A stretch of 64,000 nt of DNA from Patiria miniata (taxonomy: Eukaryota > Echinodermata > Asteroidea > Valvatida > Asterinidae): NCBI RefSeq assembly GCF_015706575.1, contig NW_024037059.1, forward strand, positions 12,623,730 to 12,687,729, given 5' to 3'. Below are positions 22,342-33,982 of this stretch, piece by piece (position 1 is the stretch's first letter; each line of letters starts with the position of its first letter). The notes under the pieces are model-generated. The model was given only the letters and a program-made list of their open reading frames with translations, ran no database searches and was not told where the DNA came from. A program made the translations under genes and the position numbers.

Positions 22342-22710
22342 TTATGGGTAGCTCGTTAAGTCGTAACACAGTACTTTTCGAGGACTACGAGTTGAAAATA
22401 TGACTTTGTTCTGTCGGAAGTTACCGCCGTTTGTACAGTACTCCGTTCTGCAAGGTCTTTGACGAGCCACTGTGTCTCTACAGGGACGTTGGGGTGATTG
22501 GTCCAAACACTCAAGTACAACTTTCAGTTCTGAGTCTGCTCTTTGCATAGCAGCAATTTTCTCCGAGGTACATAAACGTTGACCCACGATGCGGTATGTC
22601 CGTCATTTGAACCGGTGTTAGTAACCATGGTGGCACGATCGCCTGGAAAATCTCTGTCTCTGTCATCCGGCTTTTCAGTCAGATTAGATTGTTCTGCACT
22701 TTGCAATCCG
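22342..22710 (-). mobile_element. Old Ty3/Gypsy pol fragment (Gypsy-4), left piece
   Basis: The minus-strand frame contains EKIAAMQRADSELKVVLECL, wording typical of the linker between RNase H and integrase of Ty3/Gypsy elements. Only this small part is recognisable. Another piece of RNase H/linker type lies on the other side of Gypsy-2 (about 33677-33982), in the same orientation. An older element interrupted by the Gypsy-2 insertion would explain both. It is a fossil fragment, far too incomplete for any activity. Confidence 0.6.
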
Positions 22711-23068
22711 GCACTTACACCGGTACTGCATTCTTGTCGGGAACACAGGGCGAGTCGCAGTTCCTTCCTTTCTTACTGAGTCAGGGGAGTTTTTTCGCAC
22801 GTTTTGGTCGCATGGCCCGAATGGCGGCGGACAAGTAAGCCAGGGTGTCCGGGAGTTTCTCCAGTAGGCGAGTCTGTGTTTGCAAAACAGCAGATCGGAA
22901 TTCAGTCCCTACTGCCGACGCTGAACTTCAATAAACGAGCTCCAAATATGCCAAACTAGGCTGCGCACACCACCAAGTAGGAGTGCTATACCACTGTTAC
23001 CATCAGTATGATAACTGTGGCGGAACCGGGGGCTGGCGGAACCCAGGGGACTGATCTTATTCATCCCA
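22711..23068. other. Noncoding flank of Gypsy-2
   Basis: No gene is recognised. The sequence may belong to the older Gypsy-4 element. It directly precedes the outer end of the Gypsy-2 LTR, and I see no convincing target duplication with the sequence after 33670. Confidence 0.35.
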
Positions 23069-25092
23069 GGACTCTAGCCAACTCCTATTATCCCACAAAA
23101 AATATTTATTAGCCTAACGAACGGGTGAGCGGCTACCCATACGCAATGGGGTACAATTAACGAACGGCGGACTAAGCCTAGGGGCTGTTTGTTTGGTGGA
23201 AATATACCACCGTTTTGTGATTGAGTAATTGGCTTTATTGACAATAAAGGGATGTCACTAATTCCAATAAATCTCTCAGTGACAAGTGACTGCAAAGACG
23301 ATTATCAATAAGGTTTATTCTATAATCACATTTACAATAACTATCTTTTATATGCAGGGTGATCAGTTACATACACATCATCCTCACAGGTGGTAACCCT
23401 CACTTGTGATAAACGTTATAGTGGTCAACTGCACCACGACTAATAACCCTCGCGTGGTCAACTGCACCACTCCAAATAATCCTTATACAATCTCAATAAC
23501 CCCTACAGCAACCAGAGTAACCCTCACCTAAGTTGGGGTAACCCCCACAGGAATAGCACTATGGGGTACTGAACTATAATAACCCTTACACAATCCCAAT
23601 AACCCTCACTGCCAGGGTCAATGTGTGTAACCAGTACAGGCAACACGGGATAGACTAACCAGAGAATTGTAATAACCCTCACACGGCTCCGCGAACGCCA
23701 CACTTGGGAAACCTCACAGTGGACAGGAAGCTCAAGGAGACGATGGTGGTTGCACTGCACTGGGAAGCAAACCAATAGGTCTAGAACAAGCGACACAAGC
23801 AATCCCTCCAGTCAATCCCAGATTCACTTACCTCCTAATCAATTGGTTTACCCCTCACATTCACACAAGGCCCACTATAGTCTAGACCCAAATGCAACCC
23901 GCACCCAATACACAGCGATAACCCTCATACAACTACGGGGATTGTTATCTAGGTCAGGATCGACTAATCAGTCAATTGTAACCCTCACACAGGTTCGGGT
24001 AACCTTCACAAGAACTCAGAGCACGAAACGAGTCAACCTGATAAACAAGCTAGTTCAATGATTACACATAGGATCGCCTCCCAGTCGTTCTCTCACCATA
24101 CGGTGCTCAAGAGTCGACCGGCAATCAACACAAATCAAAGACCCACTAGCCAATAACCCACAGGCTTAACAACTCTTGCTCTCTTGTTCTAACACTGATA
24201 CGGACCCAATAAATATACTAAATCACCCCAGTACAATTCCACTCACCAACTCAACTAGCTCTAAGTATTTCCTGCGACGCTGGTCGCCGTTAGCGCAGCT
24301 TGACACTTGTTCTCGGCCTGAGATCTGCGAAACTCTTACTCGTAATAAACCCTGGCAAATACTCTAGCGAAAACTATGGCGCAGACTCTGGCGTAGAACT
24401 CTCGCGTCAACCTCGTCCCCAGTGCTTACTTTATTTCCAACGTTGTTTCCAATTGTAAACCCTGGATAGGAAACTTCCTTCCTGCATCCTGATTCGATAC
24501 CGCAATTGGCTAGAAATGGATTTATATCGTGTACTTGGTGTTGTTATTCACAACGTGCAGTACGTGTTTTCGCGATCGTTCGTCCACGCCTTCTCAAAAA
24601 TATTCCTTTCCTTTCCAGTTTGTTAATATTAATATAAAATGTGATACTGCATGTTGTCTTCTTAAGATCGTAACAGTTTAATTAAAATAAAATCATGTTT
24701 TCGTAATTCACGCCATGCTCGCGCTGCGACGAATTGATTCTGTTTTTACCCCTGACACCGCATACAAAAACAAACGCAAATGTAACGCACAGGCAGGCAC
24801 CAGACTACTTCTAATTTGCATACGTGTTCAAAAATCTTGCACATGCAAATGATCCAATACCAGGGTGAGAGAGCAGGTAGTGGTGGGCACGTACTGCTCG
24901 ACACCCTGGGGACGAGGTTGCTCTCGCGTGGAACTCTGGCGTTAGACTGACCCGAGCAACGCGGTAAGCGCCCAGACCTAGGGCAATGCGCGCTGGTGAT
25001 TGGTCCACGCGCGGCATGCATTATTCATGTGCATCGCCAATAGCCTAGACTCCATTACAAGTCTGTATATACATGTACCCTGTTTCGTCACA
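23069..25092 (-). repeat. Gypsy-2 3' LTR, carrying a MITE
   Basis: It aligns with 32208-33670 throughout, except for the 513-bp insertion at 24408-24920 and a segment of about 35 bp near 23978 that is absent from the other LTR. On the minus strand it starts TGTGACGAAACAGGG. The LTR is rich in the word TAACCCTCAC and variants. Confidence 0.9.
24408..24920. mobile_element. MITE (513 bp) inserted in the Gypsy-2 LTR
   Basis: Perfect 15-bp terminal inverted repeats CAACCTCGTCCCCAG / CTGGGGACGAGGTTG are flanked by the 9-bp target duplication CTCTCGCGT (24399-24407 and 24921-24929). The other Gypsy-2 LTR holds a single, uninterrupted CTCTCGCGT at 33499-33507, so the empty site is present in the same window. 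There is no transposase frame. The superfamily is undetermined; the 9-bp duplication would fit a MULE-like or similar group. Confidence 0.92.
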
Positions 25093-25880
25093 CAGGACTC
25101 AGCAAAGCTTAGGCTGTCCCGGGCTAAAAAGCTTAATACAATTATGAGAAACAGGGCTGAATAAAATCTATACAATTATAAAATCTAATACGTATAATAC
25201 AAAGAAAATATGTGAGGTTCACTCACAAGACCACTGTCGTATGAGGTTCACTAGACCACACGTACCACCTAAACTTAATATGAATAAAAGTTATCGTACA
25301 AGTTCAAATGATCCTCACACCTGTGAGGTCTGCTTATTTTTATACAATTATAACACATGTCCTTGAAATCCTCTTTTTGTTTTTCTTTGTAAACAACACA
25401 CACAAATTTTAACAGTGATAAAATATATTAAGTGATGCAGTAAGAAAATATATGAAGTTACAAGATATTAAACTTAACAAAACGATTCTCTTTTCTTTTC
25501 TTTGTTTTTGTAAATTATGGTAAATTTTCGGTTACACAATCAAAGGGGCAAATTTCCCTTTTGAAGGGTACTGGCAAAATTGTCACTTTACCTATAATTG
25601 GGTAATAAGCTACTCAACTTATGGAGCATCGGGACTATTTCAAAATAATTGTTGGCAATCAATACGAATCACAAATGTGCACAAATAATTTCGTAAATTA
25701 CTTTTAATTATTAGAGTTCGGCTGATTAATCGGCTGATCATTCCTCGTTGATATGGCTTATGACGGCAGGTTGTACTTGTTGGCGTCCACCGGCTTCTCG
25801 TATTTGTGGGTCGTCGCCTCTTCGTGGACCAACTGACCATCAATGTACGTCTTCTTGAAGACCCTCTCCTCCACAATGGC
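25093..25880 (-). other. Gypsy-2 3' noncoding region
   Basis: This stretch lies between the accessory zinc-finger region and the 3' LTR. It contains near-duplicated words around 25210-25260 (TGAGGTTCACT occurs twice). No gene is recognised beyond the tail of the accessory region. Confidence 0.5.
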
Positions 25881-26240
25881 GACCTTCCAACTAAGGGGAA
25901 ATATGACACGGGGACAGGGTGATTACTGCTGCCCCCTTTGGGCTTACTGCTCCTGTTGGGCTCGCTGGTGGCCAACCTGCCGCCGCTGGAATCGGGGCCT
26001 CTACTTGCAGCCGACGCTTCCACTTCCCGGCCAGCAATCTCCTATCAATTGCCACCGGCATGCTGATCCCTTCTTGCCCCTGCCGTCCAATCAGCTCTTT
26101 CCTGATCTTGGCGAACTCCGCCATATTCTCTGGATGGCAGCTAAAAAACAACGGAGGGCCGTGGAGTAGTCTGAGGTGCCGCCAGAGACCTGACTTCGAA
26201 TCGAACGTTGCCTGGCACCGGTAGCAACTCTGCGGCATGC
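25880..26240 (-). mobile_element. Gypsy-2 accessory region with a C2H2 zinc finger
   Basis: A Met-led minus-strand frame starts MPQSCYRCQATF and continues to LWRHLRLLH. This gives a classical finger (C-x2-C, then x12 or so, H-x4-H) at residues 5-26. A basic segment follows (AGKWKRRLQVEAP). It lies downstream of integrase, just as the finger region of Gypsy-1 does. A nucleic-acid-binding accessory protein is inferred; I do not recognise a named family. Confidence 0.6.
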
Positions 26241-26309
26241 TTGATTTCTATCAACAAAACACAAAAACAAAACCATTTGGTTAGTGACAAACTTTACCAG
26301 GTGACTAAC

Positions 26310-27690
26310 CTAACTATCAGTTTCGGGCGGGAAGTCTGCGTTCCCTCAGGGGATTTCTTCTTCGAATTTCCCTTGGGCTACCTACAACCACCTCCCCTTC
26401 CCCACTACTGCTAGGATCAACATTTTGGGCCTCAGGAGGATCAACCCTTATTTGGTCCTTTTGACTAGTAGACATGGCATCTGGAACCTCGGTCACCGGT
26501 TCTCTAACCAACGGTTCTTGATTCACCCTGTCACCAACATCAACGGGATCAGAAACTTGTACTGGCTCCGCCATTATTGGTTCCTCCACCACCTCTGGCT
26601 CATACTTCCACGGTTTTAGGTTCTCACCAGTGTATGGCTTGAGCCTATCTCCGTGGACAACAGAAGCCTTACCGCCAGGCTTCATCTGAATTCGGTAGGT
26701 GACATCGGAGAGTCTATTTACCACCAAGTAGGGTCCTACCCATCGAAGTTCTAGCTTCTGGGATGTCCCATTCTGTTTGGCTTTGTTGTACAACCAGGCG
26801 AACTAACCTTGCTTCAGGCCTTCGCCGTGTACCCTCCGATCGTAATCTCGCTTCTGGTTCCTGGCACTCTGCCTTAGGCAATCTCTGGCCCTGCCATGAG
26901 CCTCTTGCAGATTCTGCCGCAACCTCTGAGCGAAATCTGTCGCTGTTGTGTCCTCTACTGTAGGACTCTCAACCAGCAAATCGACTGGGAGCCTGGTCTC
27001 CCTCCCAAGCATCATCATGTTTGGAGACTCGCCAGTTGACTCTTGGGGAGTGCACCAGTAAGCATAACATGCATACGGTAAACACTCATCCCAGTCACGC
27101 TGTCTCCTCCTTGGTTCAAACATCACGGCGACCATGTTGACCAATGTCTTGTTGAAGCGTTCAACCATTCCATCGGACTTGGGGTTGTACGCTGTGGTCA
27201 TCGTTTTGGAAATCCCCCAGACCTTACACATCTCGCTAAACACGGCCGACTCGAAGTTTGTCCCCTGATCGGAATGCAATTCCAAGGGAATGCCAAACCG
27301 ACAGAAAAACTCACTGACAAACTTGTTCGCCATTGTCTCTGCCTTAGCATCAGGCAGAGCGTACGCATCCATCCATTTGGAGCAGTAGTCACCGACTACC
27401 ATAACCCAGACGTTGCCACTGTCCCTCCGGGGCAGTGGCTCCAGCAAGTCCACGGCCACCCTCTCCATGGGCTCGCCCTACAAGTACTTTTGGAGCGGAG
27501 AAACTCTCCTCTTTACAGGAGATTTCCGCCTGCCACACAGCTCACAACGTCTTATGAATGACCTCACATCCGCGGTCATTCTCGTCCAATAGTATCGGAA
27601 CTTGACTTTGGCCAAAGTCTTCTTGACACCAAGATGGCCACTAGTCCGACCACCATGTAGCTCTTGAAGTACGACCTCTCTCAATCACCC
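26310..27690 (-). mobile_element. Gypsy-2 integrase
   Basis: In minus-strand order it has a zinc-binding region (HGGRTSGHLGVKKTLAKVKF, then CELCGRRKSP), a DDE core (VAVDLLEPLPRRDSGNVW, LELHSDQGTNFES, YNPKSDGMVERFNKTL) and a C-terminal domain (LRWVGPYLVVNRLSDVTYRI, then VVHGDRLKPYTG). The layout is that of Ty3/Gypsy integrase without a chromodomain. Confidence 0.9.
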
Positions 27691-27699
27691 AGGAACTAC

Positions 27700-29290
27700 C
27701 AATCTCCACCTAAACAACTTCCCATCGTCGGACTCCCAGTTCCTATATAGAGCACCGTCCCGCACCTCCAGCTGGTCCCATAAGGACCAAAGGGTCTTGT
27801 GCGCCGAGGAGGCGGCCGACACAGTCTCCCAACTGGGACGACTGCCCGACTCCTCCTTTGCCCTACAAGCCAACCAATACTAGGATCACCCAGTTGAGCC
27901 TCTCTGACTGCATTCCTTGGCAAGGGTGGTTGGGCAAAGATGCCCCTCGCACTCGCCTCAGGAATTGGAAAGTCAGAGCCAACCTCATGGTAGCCCTCGC
28001 CAACCTCATCAGTGTTGGTGGCTTTGGCACTCCCCGGCGCTTCATTAGCGTCGGAACGACCACATTGCTTGCAGGCCTTCCGGGACAACCCGTCGGCATT
28101 TCCATGCTTACGCCCAGGCCTGTGTTGAAATGTCAAATCATATTCGCTGATCACTTCGAGCCACCTCGCAAGCTGACCCTCGGGGTCCTTAAAATTAAGC
28201 AACCACCGGAGAGCAGCGTGATCGGTTCGAAGTAAAACCTTCTGACCATACAAGTAGTGTCTAAACTTCATGAGGCAGACAACTACCGCTAGTAGTTCAC
28301 GTCGAGTGACACAATAGTTCCTCTCCGCCTTGCTGAGTTTACGGCTCGCAAAGGCGAGGACCCTCTCCTGCCCCTCATGGACCTGAGACAAAACTGCCCC
28401 TATTCCATCTCCACTAGCATCGGTTTCGATGATGTAGTCACTATCTGGAACGGGATATTCCAAAACAGGTGCAGTCTGCAACCTCTGTTTCAACTCTTCG
28501 AATGCCTGCTGACAAGCATCCGTCCAGTGAAACTCTCGTGACTTTTCAGTCAACGCATGCAGAGGTGAAGCTACCTCGGCAAACCCCCTGATAAACTTCC
28601 GATAATAGGACGTGAGGTCTAAAAAGCTTCGAACTTCCTTGACACACTTAGGTGTTGGCCATTCGGCCACGGCCCGAACCTTCTCAGGATCGGTAGCCAC
28701 ACCTTCAGACGACACAATACGTTCAAAGTATCCTACTGACCTCTGAAATAAGAAGCACTTACTAGGCTTCAACTTCAGACCAACTTGCCTCAACCTGGAG
28801 AGAACGACTTTCAGTCGCTCAATCTCCTCTCTCACAGTCTTGCCAAATACAATGACATCATCCAGGTAAATGAGCAGAATCTCCCACTGGAGACCCGCCA
28901 TCACCTTCTCCATCAACCTTTCAAACGTTGCAGGGGCGTTGCAAAGGCCAAAAGGCATGCAACGCCACCTATACAAGCCATTGCGAACCACGAAAGTGGA
29001 TTTCTGGCTGGCGTCCTCGTCTAAGGCCACCTGCCAGTATCCCGACGCTTAATCAAGAGTCGAGAACCCCTCGGCACCGGTCAAAGCATCTAATGTCTCG
29101 TCGATACGAGGGTCAGGGTAAGCATCTTTAATTGTTACCCTATTCAAACCTCGATAGTCGACACAAAACCGTTTAGTCCCGTCCTTCTTTCGGACTAACA
29201 CAACATTTGCAGCCCAGGGACTATCGGATGGTTCGATAACCCCTCGCTTCTGCAAATCCCCAATCTGCCTAATTATTTCCTCCTAATTAC
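27700..29290 (-). mobile_element. Gypsy-2 reverse transcriptase and RNase H
   Basis: The minus strand encodes [20 protein letters not shown], the MPFGLCNAPATFERLM block, the catalytic motif LIYLDDVIVFG, a connection region (FLDLTSYYRKFIRGFAEVA) and RNase H (YIIETDASGDGIGAVLSQ, then RTDHAALRWLLNF). It ends in the linker HRPGRKHGNADGLSR. All are hallmarks of Ty3/Gypsy pol. Confidence 0.92.
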
Positions 29291-31750
29291 ACAGGGGATG
29301 GCGCCGGGGCCTCTCCTTGATAGGCCTTGCATCGCCAGTACGGATGTGATGCTTTACCGCATCAGTCCGCCCTATGTCACCCTCACCAGAAGAAAAAACA
29401 TCCTGAAATTCTATCAGACACGACTTCACCTCGGCATGATACTCCTCAGGGAGGTTGACCTTACTCCCGTCATACAGATCATGCAGGTGATTGGGCAGGT
29501 CTCTATAGACCTCACACCCATGACCCTCATCAGGCAGAACTACGGCATCACCCTCGACTGCCGCAATTGTGCCTACGGTTGTCCCCCTCTTGACAACCCG
29601 TTTCTTCTCCCCCTTATTGAATATCCGCAAGGGGAGACCCTCGGCTGTTGGCTTCACCAGCGACCGGCCTAAAAGTAGGCCTCGCTCAGCCAACTCACCA
29701 CCACCTTCTACGGGTTCTATGATTGCCAACTGTTCCCCTGCCTCACAGGCAGTCACTACCTCACCAGGTACGGCAACCTCATGGCCAGCTGGAATCTCAG
29801 TAGTTTCGGCCACCGACACCCGGCCAACGAATGGGTCTCCTGCACCACTTGTGCACTTTATCCGTTCTCCGTTTAACCTCAACTCAAGGCTTTGGAAATC
29901 TAAGTTACCTCCAGTAGGCAACAAGAAATCCATGCCTAAAATGCCGTCATACTTGACATTAGCAAAAATGACACGAACTGGGTAAGCGGTCTTACCCAAC
30001 TGTATGTCCACCCAGGCAGCGCTCATCACAGCCAGTGGGCTCCCATCAACCTGCTGAATGCTGGACTCTTCCGATTCCAGCACCGGCCTCTGTTCCTTGG
30101 CTATGGTGAACTCGACTACTAACTAGTGTGTCGGTCGACCCTGAATCAACTAGGAACCAACACTTCGCTCCCCTTACAATACCATTAACAAACAACCCAT
30201 ACCTAGGCCGAGTACCACCGCTTGGCCGAGTGCTTACTGGCTCTCTGCCTTCTGGACCTCGCCTCTTACTGGCTTTGTTTGTTCCTGACTCTTGCCCTCG
30301 CTTGGACCCTCTGAAACGCCCAGCCTGCCTGCGGCCCCACCGGTCGGCTGGCAGGCGTTTCCCTGTGCCCATCTCTCCTTACGAGGTTTGGTACATTTCC
30401 GTTTGAAATGACCAACCTCACCACAATTGAAACATTTGAACATACCCGGCGTTTTCCTTTCAGGCTCTGGGAATGCCTCTGAGGAAACTTTGCCTTATCA
30501 CCCTGAACTAGACCTTGCTTGGTGAGCCCTGTCAGAAGCTTAACCACTTGGTCTATCTTCTTTGTCTGCAAACCAGCACTTTCTTCTAGCTTTAGAAGTC
30601 GCCTCTCAGTGTCTGAAAACTCTGAATCCACTGCTCTTGCAAACGTTACAGGTTTGCCTTCGGCTCTCCTCTCGCTCTCGACTTTCTCAAAATTTTCGGT
30701 CTCAAGGGCAGCACGTATAGCTTCGTCCATTGTCTTTGGGCGATGGCGATATACGCCTTCCCTAACGACCTGACTAGTCACTGCATCGACGAAATGGCTC
30801 TTCCCCAGGCGCTCCCGTGCCTCGTCGGGGATTTCGGGGTAGGCCTTGAACGTTAAATCACGGATTGCCTAGCCCAACTCCTGAAGAGTTTCTTTAGGGT
30901 CCTGACGTCGGTACCTTAACTCCACCAAATAATTTTCGGCCTGTCGTCCAGGACCGAATCTCTTCGACAACACCTTCACAAGTTCACTATAAGTAAACTT
31001 CTTCGACCCATCGCCGAGAATACGGAGTGCCACACCCTGGAGACAAGCGGCCAAAAAATCGGTCGCTTGCTCTTCACTCCACTGATTCACCTGCTTACAC
31101 GCCTCAAAGTGGCGGTAATAATCGTTCCAAAGAACCTTACCATTATATCGGTCGGGGGTAATTGTAGGCCTGCGAGGCCTACCACCGTGAGGTTTACCGC
31201 CCACCTCATCACCCACCAACCGTGACTCCCTTTTAAGTGGCCATGGGCCCACTCAAGGCGAGTCAACCTCATCGACAACCTCATTGGATTTCCCCCACAG
31301 CGGGACTAGTTGCAAAACTCAGCAACTCACTGTGTAGAACTCGCTCCTTTTTTAGCACAATCATCCTTATGGTCCAAGAAGGGATTGGTGCAAGGACTAC
31401 GCGTGGGAATATACCTCATATGTGTACTCTCAGCGCGTCTTGCCTCCCTAGTGACCAAATCAGGTGACGCACCAACACGCTTCGTTGCCTCTGAGGCATA
31501 CCCGGAGGTATTCTGAGGCAACTTCAAACTAATCTCGGAATCTACCTCAACCAAAGGTGAATCCCTAATCTCAGGGTTACCTTCACTCACAAACTTTGGC
31601 TGTGCCCCCTTCTTGACAGCCTCTAACTCTGAAGAAAGACGAGCTCTCTCCCATTTCAACCACTGAACCGCCATTCTGGAGCGGTTCAGCTCCTCAAGGA
31701 CAGAACCTTTGTCCCCCTCAACCGAGGTGACACCACCGCCCTTACTCATA
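29290..31750 (-). mobile_element. Gypsy-2 gag and protease
   Basis: The N-terminal gag part begins near 31749 with an acidic, coiled-coil-like stretch (WLKWERARLSSELEAVKKG). A capsid-like domain (WNDYYRHFEACKQVNQW, then FLAACLQGVALRIL) and a CCHC knuckle (CFNCGEVGHFKRKC, about 30.4 kb) follow. The protease motif FLVDSGSTDTLVS comes next. The flap/strand region GILGMDFLLP and the linker IRTGDARPIKERPRRHPL lead into RT. Confidence 0.88.
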
Positions 31751-32187
31751 CTGACGTTTCCTCCTGACTAGGAAACTCAGTCTCCACCAGACTCACTACA
31801 CTTGGCCACTGACCACTCGGCGATAACGGTACCTCACCAGTAAATTCAGGCTGCGGGACAACTTGTCCAGGGCCTCCCGAATTAACCAAAACCTGCGTAC
31901 CGATTACCACCCTGTGAAATCTGAACAGGATTGGCAGTTGCTGTCTCGCAGTATGTCGCAAAGATCGCAACTGAGCTCGAATCCCCTACAGAATCTGCAC
32001 ACTAACCAACAATACCCAAACCAGTAACGACCCAGGTAAGCATTACCCGCTAACCTTGTTACCAATTATCCTCACAGTGAACCTCACTGAGGTCCACTCA
32101 ATAACCAAAAAAAAAAATAAACCACCCTTATTGCTCTTTATTACCAGTTCACAACTTACAACAATTGAATTTATACAATCACAAAAT

Positions 32188-32205
32188 ATCCCACTTTTGA
32201 CACCA
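32188..32205 (-). other. Gypsy-2 primer-binding site (tRNA-Leu type)
   Basis: On the minus strand, three bases inside the 5' LTR, the sequence is TGGTGTCAAAAGTGGGAT. It is complementary to the 3' end of metazoan tRNA-Leu (…CCCACTTCTGACA plus CCA) with one mismatch. It fixes both the orientation of the element and the inner LTR border. Confidence 0.75.
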
Positions 32206-32207
32206 TT

Positions 32208-33670
32208 TGACACTAGCCAACTCCTATTATCATACACAAATATTTATTAGCATAACGAACGGGTGAGCGGCTACCCATACGCAAGGGGGACAATTAACGA
32301 ATGGCGGACTAAGCCTAGGGGCTGTTTGTTTGGTGGAAATATACCACCGTTTTGTGATTGAGTAATTGGCTTTATTGACAATAAAGGGATGTCACTAATT
32401 CCAATAAATCTCTCAGTGACAAGTGACTGCAAAGACGATTATCAATAAGGTTTATTCTATAATCACATTTACAATAACAATCGTTGATATGCAGGGTGAT
32501 CAGTTACATACAAATAATCCTCACAGGTGATAACCCTCACTTGTGATAAACGTTATAGTGGTCAACTGCACCACGAATAATAACCCTCGCGAGGTCAACT
32601 GCACTACTACAAATAATTCTTATACAATCTCAATAACCCTTACAGCTCCAGAGTAACCCTCACCTAAGTTGGGGTAACCCTCACAGGAATAGCACTATGG
32701 GGTACTGAACTATAATAACCCTTACACAATCCCAATAACCCTCACTGCCAGGGTCAATGTGTGTAACCAGTACAGGCAACGCGGGATAGACTAACCAGAG
32801 AATTGTAATAACCCTCACACGGCCCCGAGAACGCTACACCCGGTAAACCTCACAGTGGACAGGAAGCTCAAGGAGACTAGGGTTGCACTGCACCGGGAAG
32901 CAAACCAATAGGTCTAGAAAAAGCGGCACAAGCAATCCCTCCAGTCAATCCCAGCTTCACTTATCTCCTAATCAATTGGTTTACCCCTCACATTCACACA
33001 AGGCCCACTATAGTCTAGACCCAAATGCAACCCGCACCCAATACACAGCGATAACCCTCATACAGCTACGGGGATTGTTATCTTGGTCAGGATCGACTAA
33101 TCAGTCAATTGTAACTCAGAGCACGAAACGAGTCAACCTGATAAACAAGCTAGTTCAATGATTACACATAGGATCGCCTCCCAGTCGTTCTCTCACCATA
33201 CGGTGCTCAAGAGTCGACCGGCAATCAACACAAATCAAAGACCCACTAGCCAATAACCCACAGGCTTAACAACTCCTGGTCTCTTGTTCTAACACTGATA
33301 CGGACCCAATAAATATACTAAATCACCCCAGTACAATTCCACCCACCAGCTCAACTAGCTCTAAGTGTTTCCTGCGACGCTGGTCGCCGTTAGCGCAGCT
33401 TGACACTTGTTCTCGGCCTGAGATCTGCGAAACTCTTACTCGTAATAAACCCTGGCAAATACTCTAGCAAAAACTATGGCGCATACTCTGGCGTAGAACT
33501 CTCGCGTGGAACTCTGGCGTTAGACTGACCCAAGCAACGCGGTTAGCGCCCAGACCTTGGGCAATGCGAGCTGGTGATTGGTCCACGCGCGGCATGCATT
33601 ATTCATGTGCATCGCCAATAGCCTAGACTCCATGTCAAGTCTGTATATACATGTACCCTGTTTCGCCACA
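32208..33670 (-). repeat. Gypsy-2 5' LTR, 1463 bp
   Basis: On the plus strand it starts TGACACTAGCC and ends GTTTCGCCACA. It matches 23069-25092 minus its MITE. It keeps the uninterrupted MITE target CTCTCGCGT at 33499-33507. Confidence 0.92.
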
Positions 33671-33676
33671 GAACTG

Positions 33677-33982
33677 TCACGAATGATACGGGCTTGAATG
33701 TTTCGGAGGTGACGTCACTGCACAGGTGTGGCACTTAGTGGGCGTGTTCTGAGGGGTTTGGGCTTCAGCAGAGTTAGTGTTGATGCTTCTTGTCGATAGA
33801 TGGATTAACGTTGTCGACTTTATTGAAATGAGACAACTGCTCACTTTTAGCGCCGTACTTGTCACAATCGTCAGGGTAGCACGGCACCCTGGAGATCTCG
33901 AGAGGGCGTCAGCATTGCCGTGTTTCTTCCCTGCGCGATGTTTAATTATAAAGTCAAACTTCATTCTTATAGGCTCTAACAA
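33677..33982 (-). mobile_element. Old Ty3/Gypsy pol fragment (Gypsy-4), right piece
   Basis: The minus-strand frame encodes KFDFIIKHRAGKKHGNADAL, the classic end of Gypsy RNase H and start of the linker. It starts right at the outer border of Gypsy-2. Together with 22342-22710 it suggests that Gypsy-2 inserted into an older Gypsy copy. Fossil fragment only. Confidence 0.75.

Larger units (their letters stand above)
23069..33670 (-). mobile_element. Ty3/Gypsy LTR retrotransposon, Gypsy-2 (fossil, full length)
   Basis: A full-length element on the minus strand with long LTRs: 23069-25092, including a 513-bp MITE, and 32208-33670, 1463 bp. A primer-binding site of tRNA-Leu type lies just inside the 5' LTR. 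Parts in minus-strand order are: gag with an N-terminal region, capsid-like domain and CCHC knuckle (about 30.2-31.75 kb); protease (DSGST) and linker; RT with YLDD and RNase H (about 27.9-29.3 kb); integrase (about 26.3-27.7 kb); and a zinc-finger region (about 25.9-26.2 kb). LTRs differ by a few percent plus small indels by eye. The coding part is broken in roughly half a dozen places, so it is a fossil. No clear target duplication is seen. Confidence 0.93.

Noticed and set aside
23380-24010. Interstitial telomere repeat
   Set aside because: TAACCCTCAC words are irregularly spaced and present in both LTRs, so they belong to Gypsy-2 rather than to a telomere fusion.
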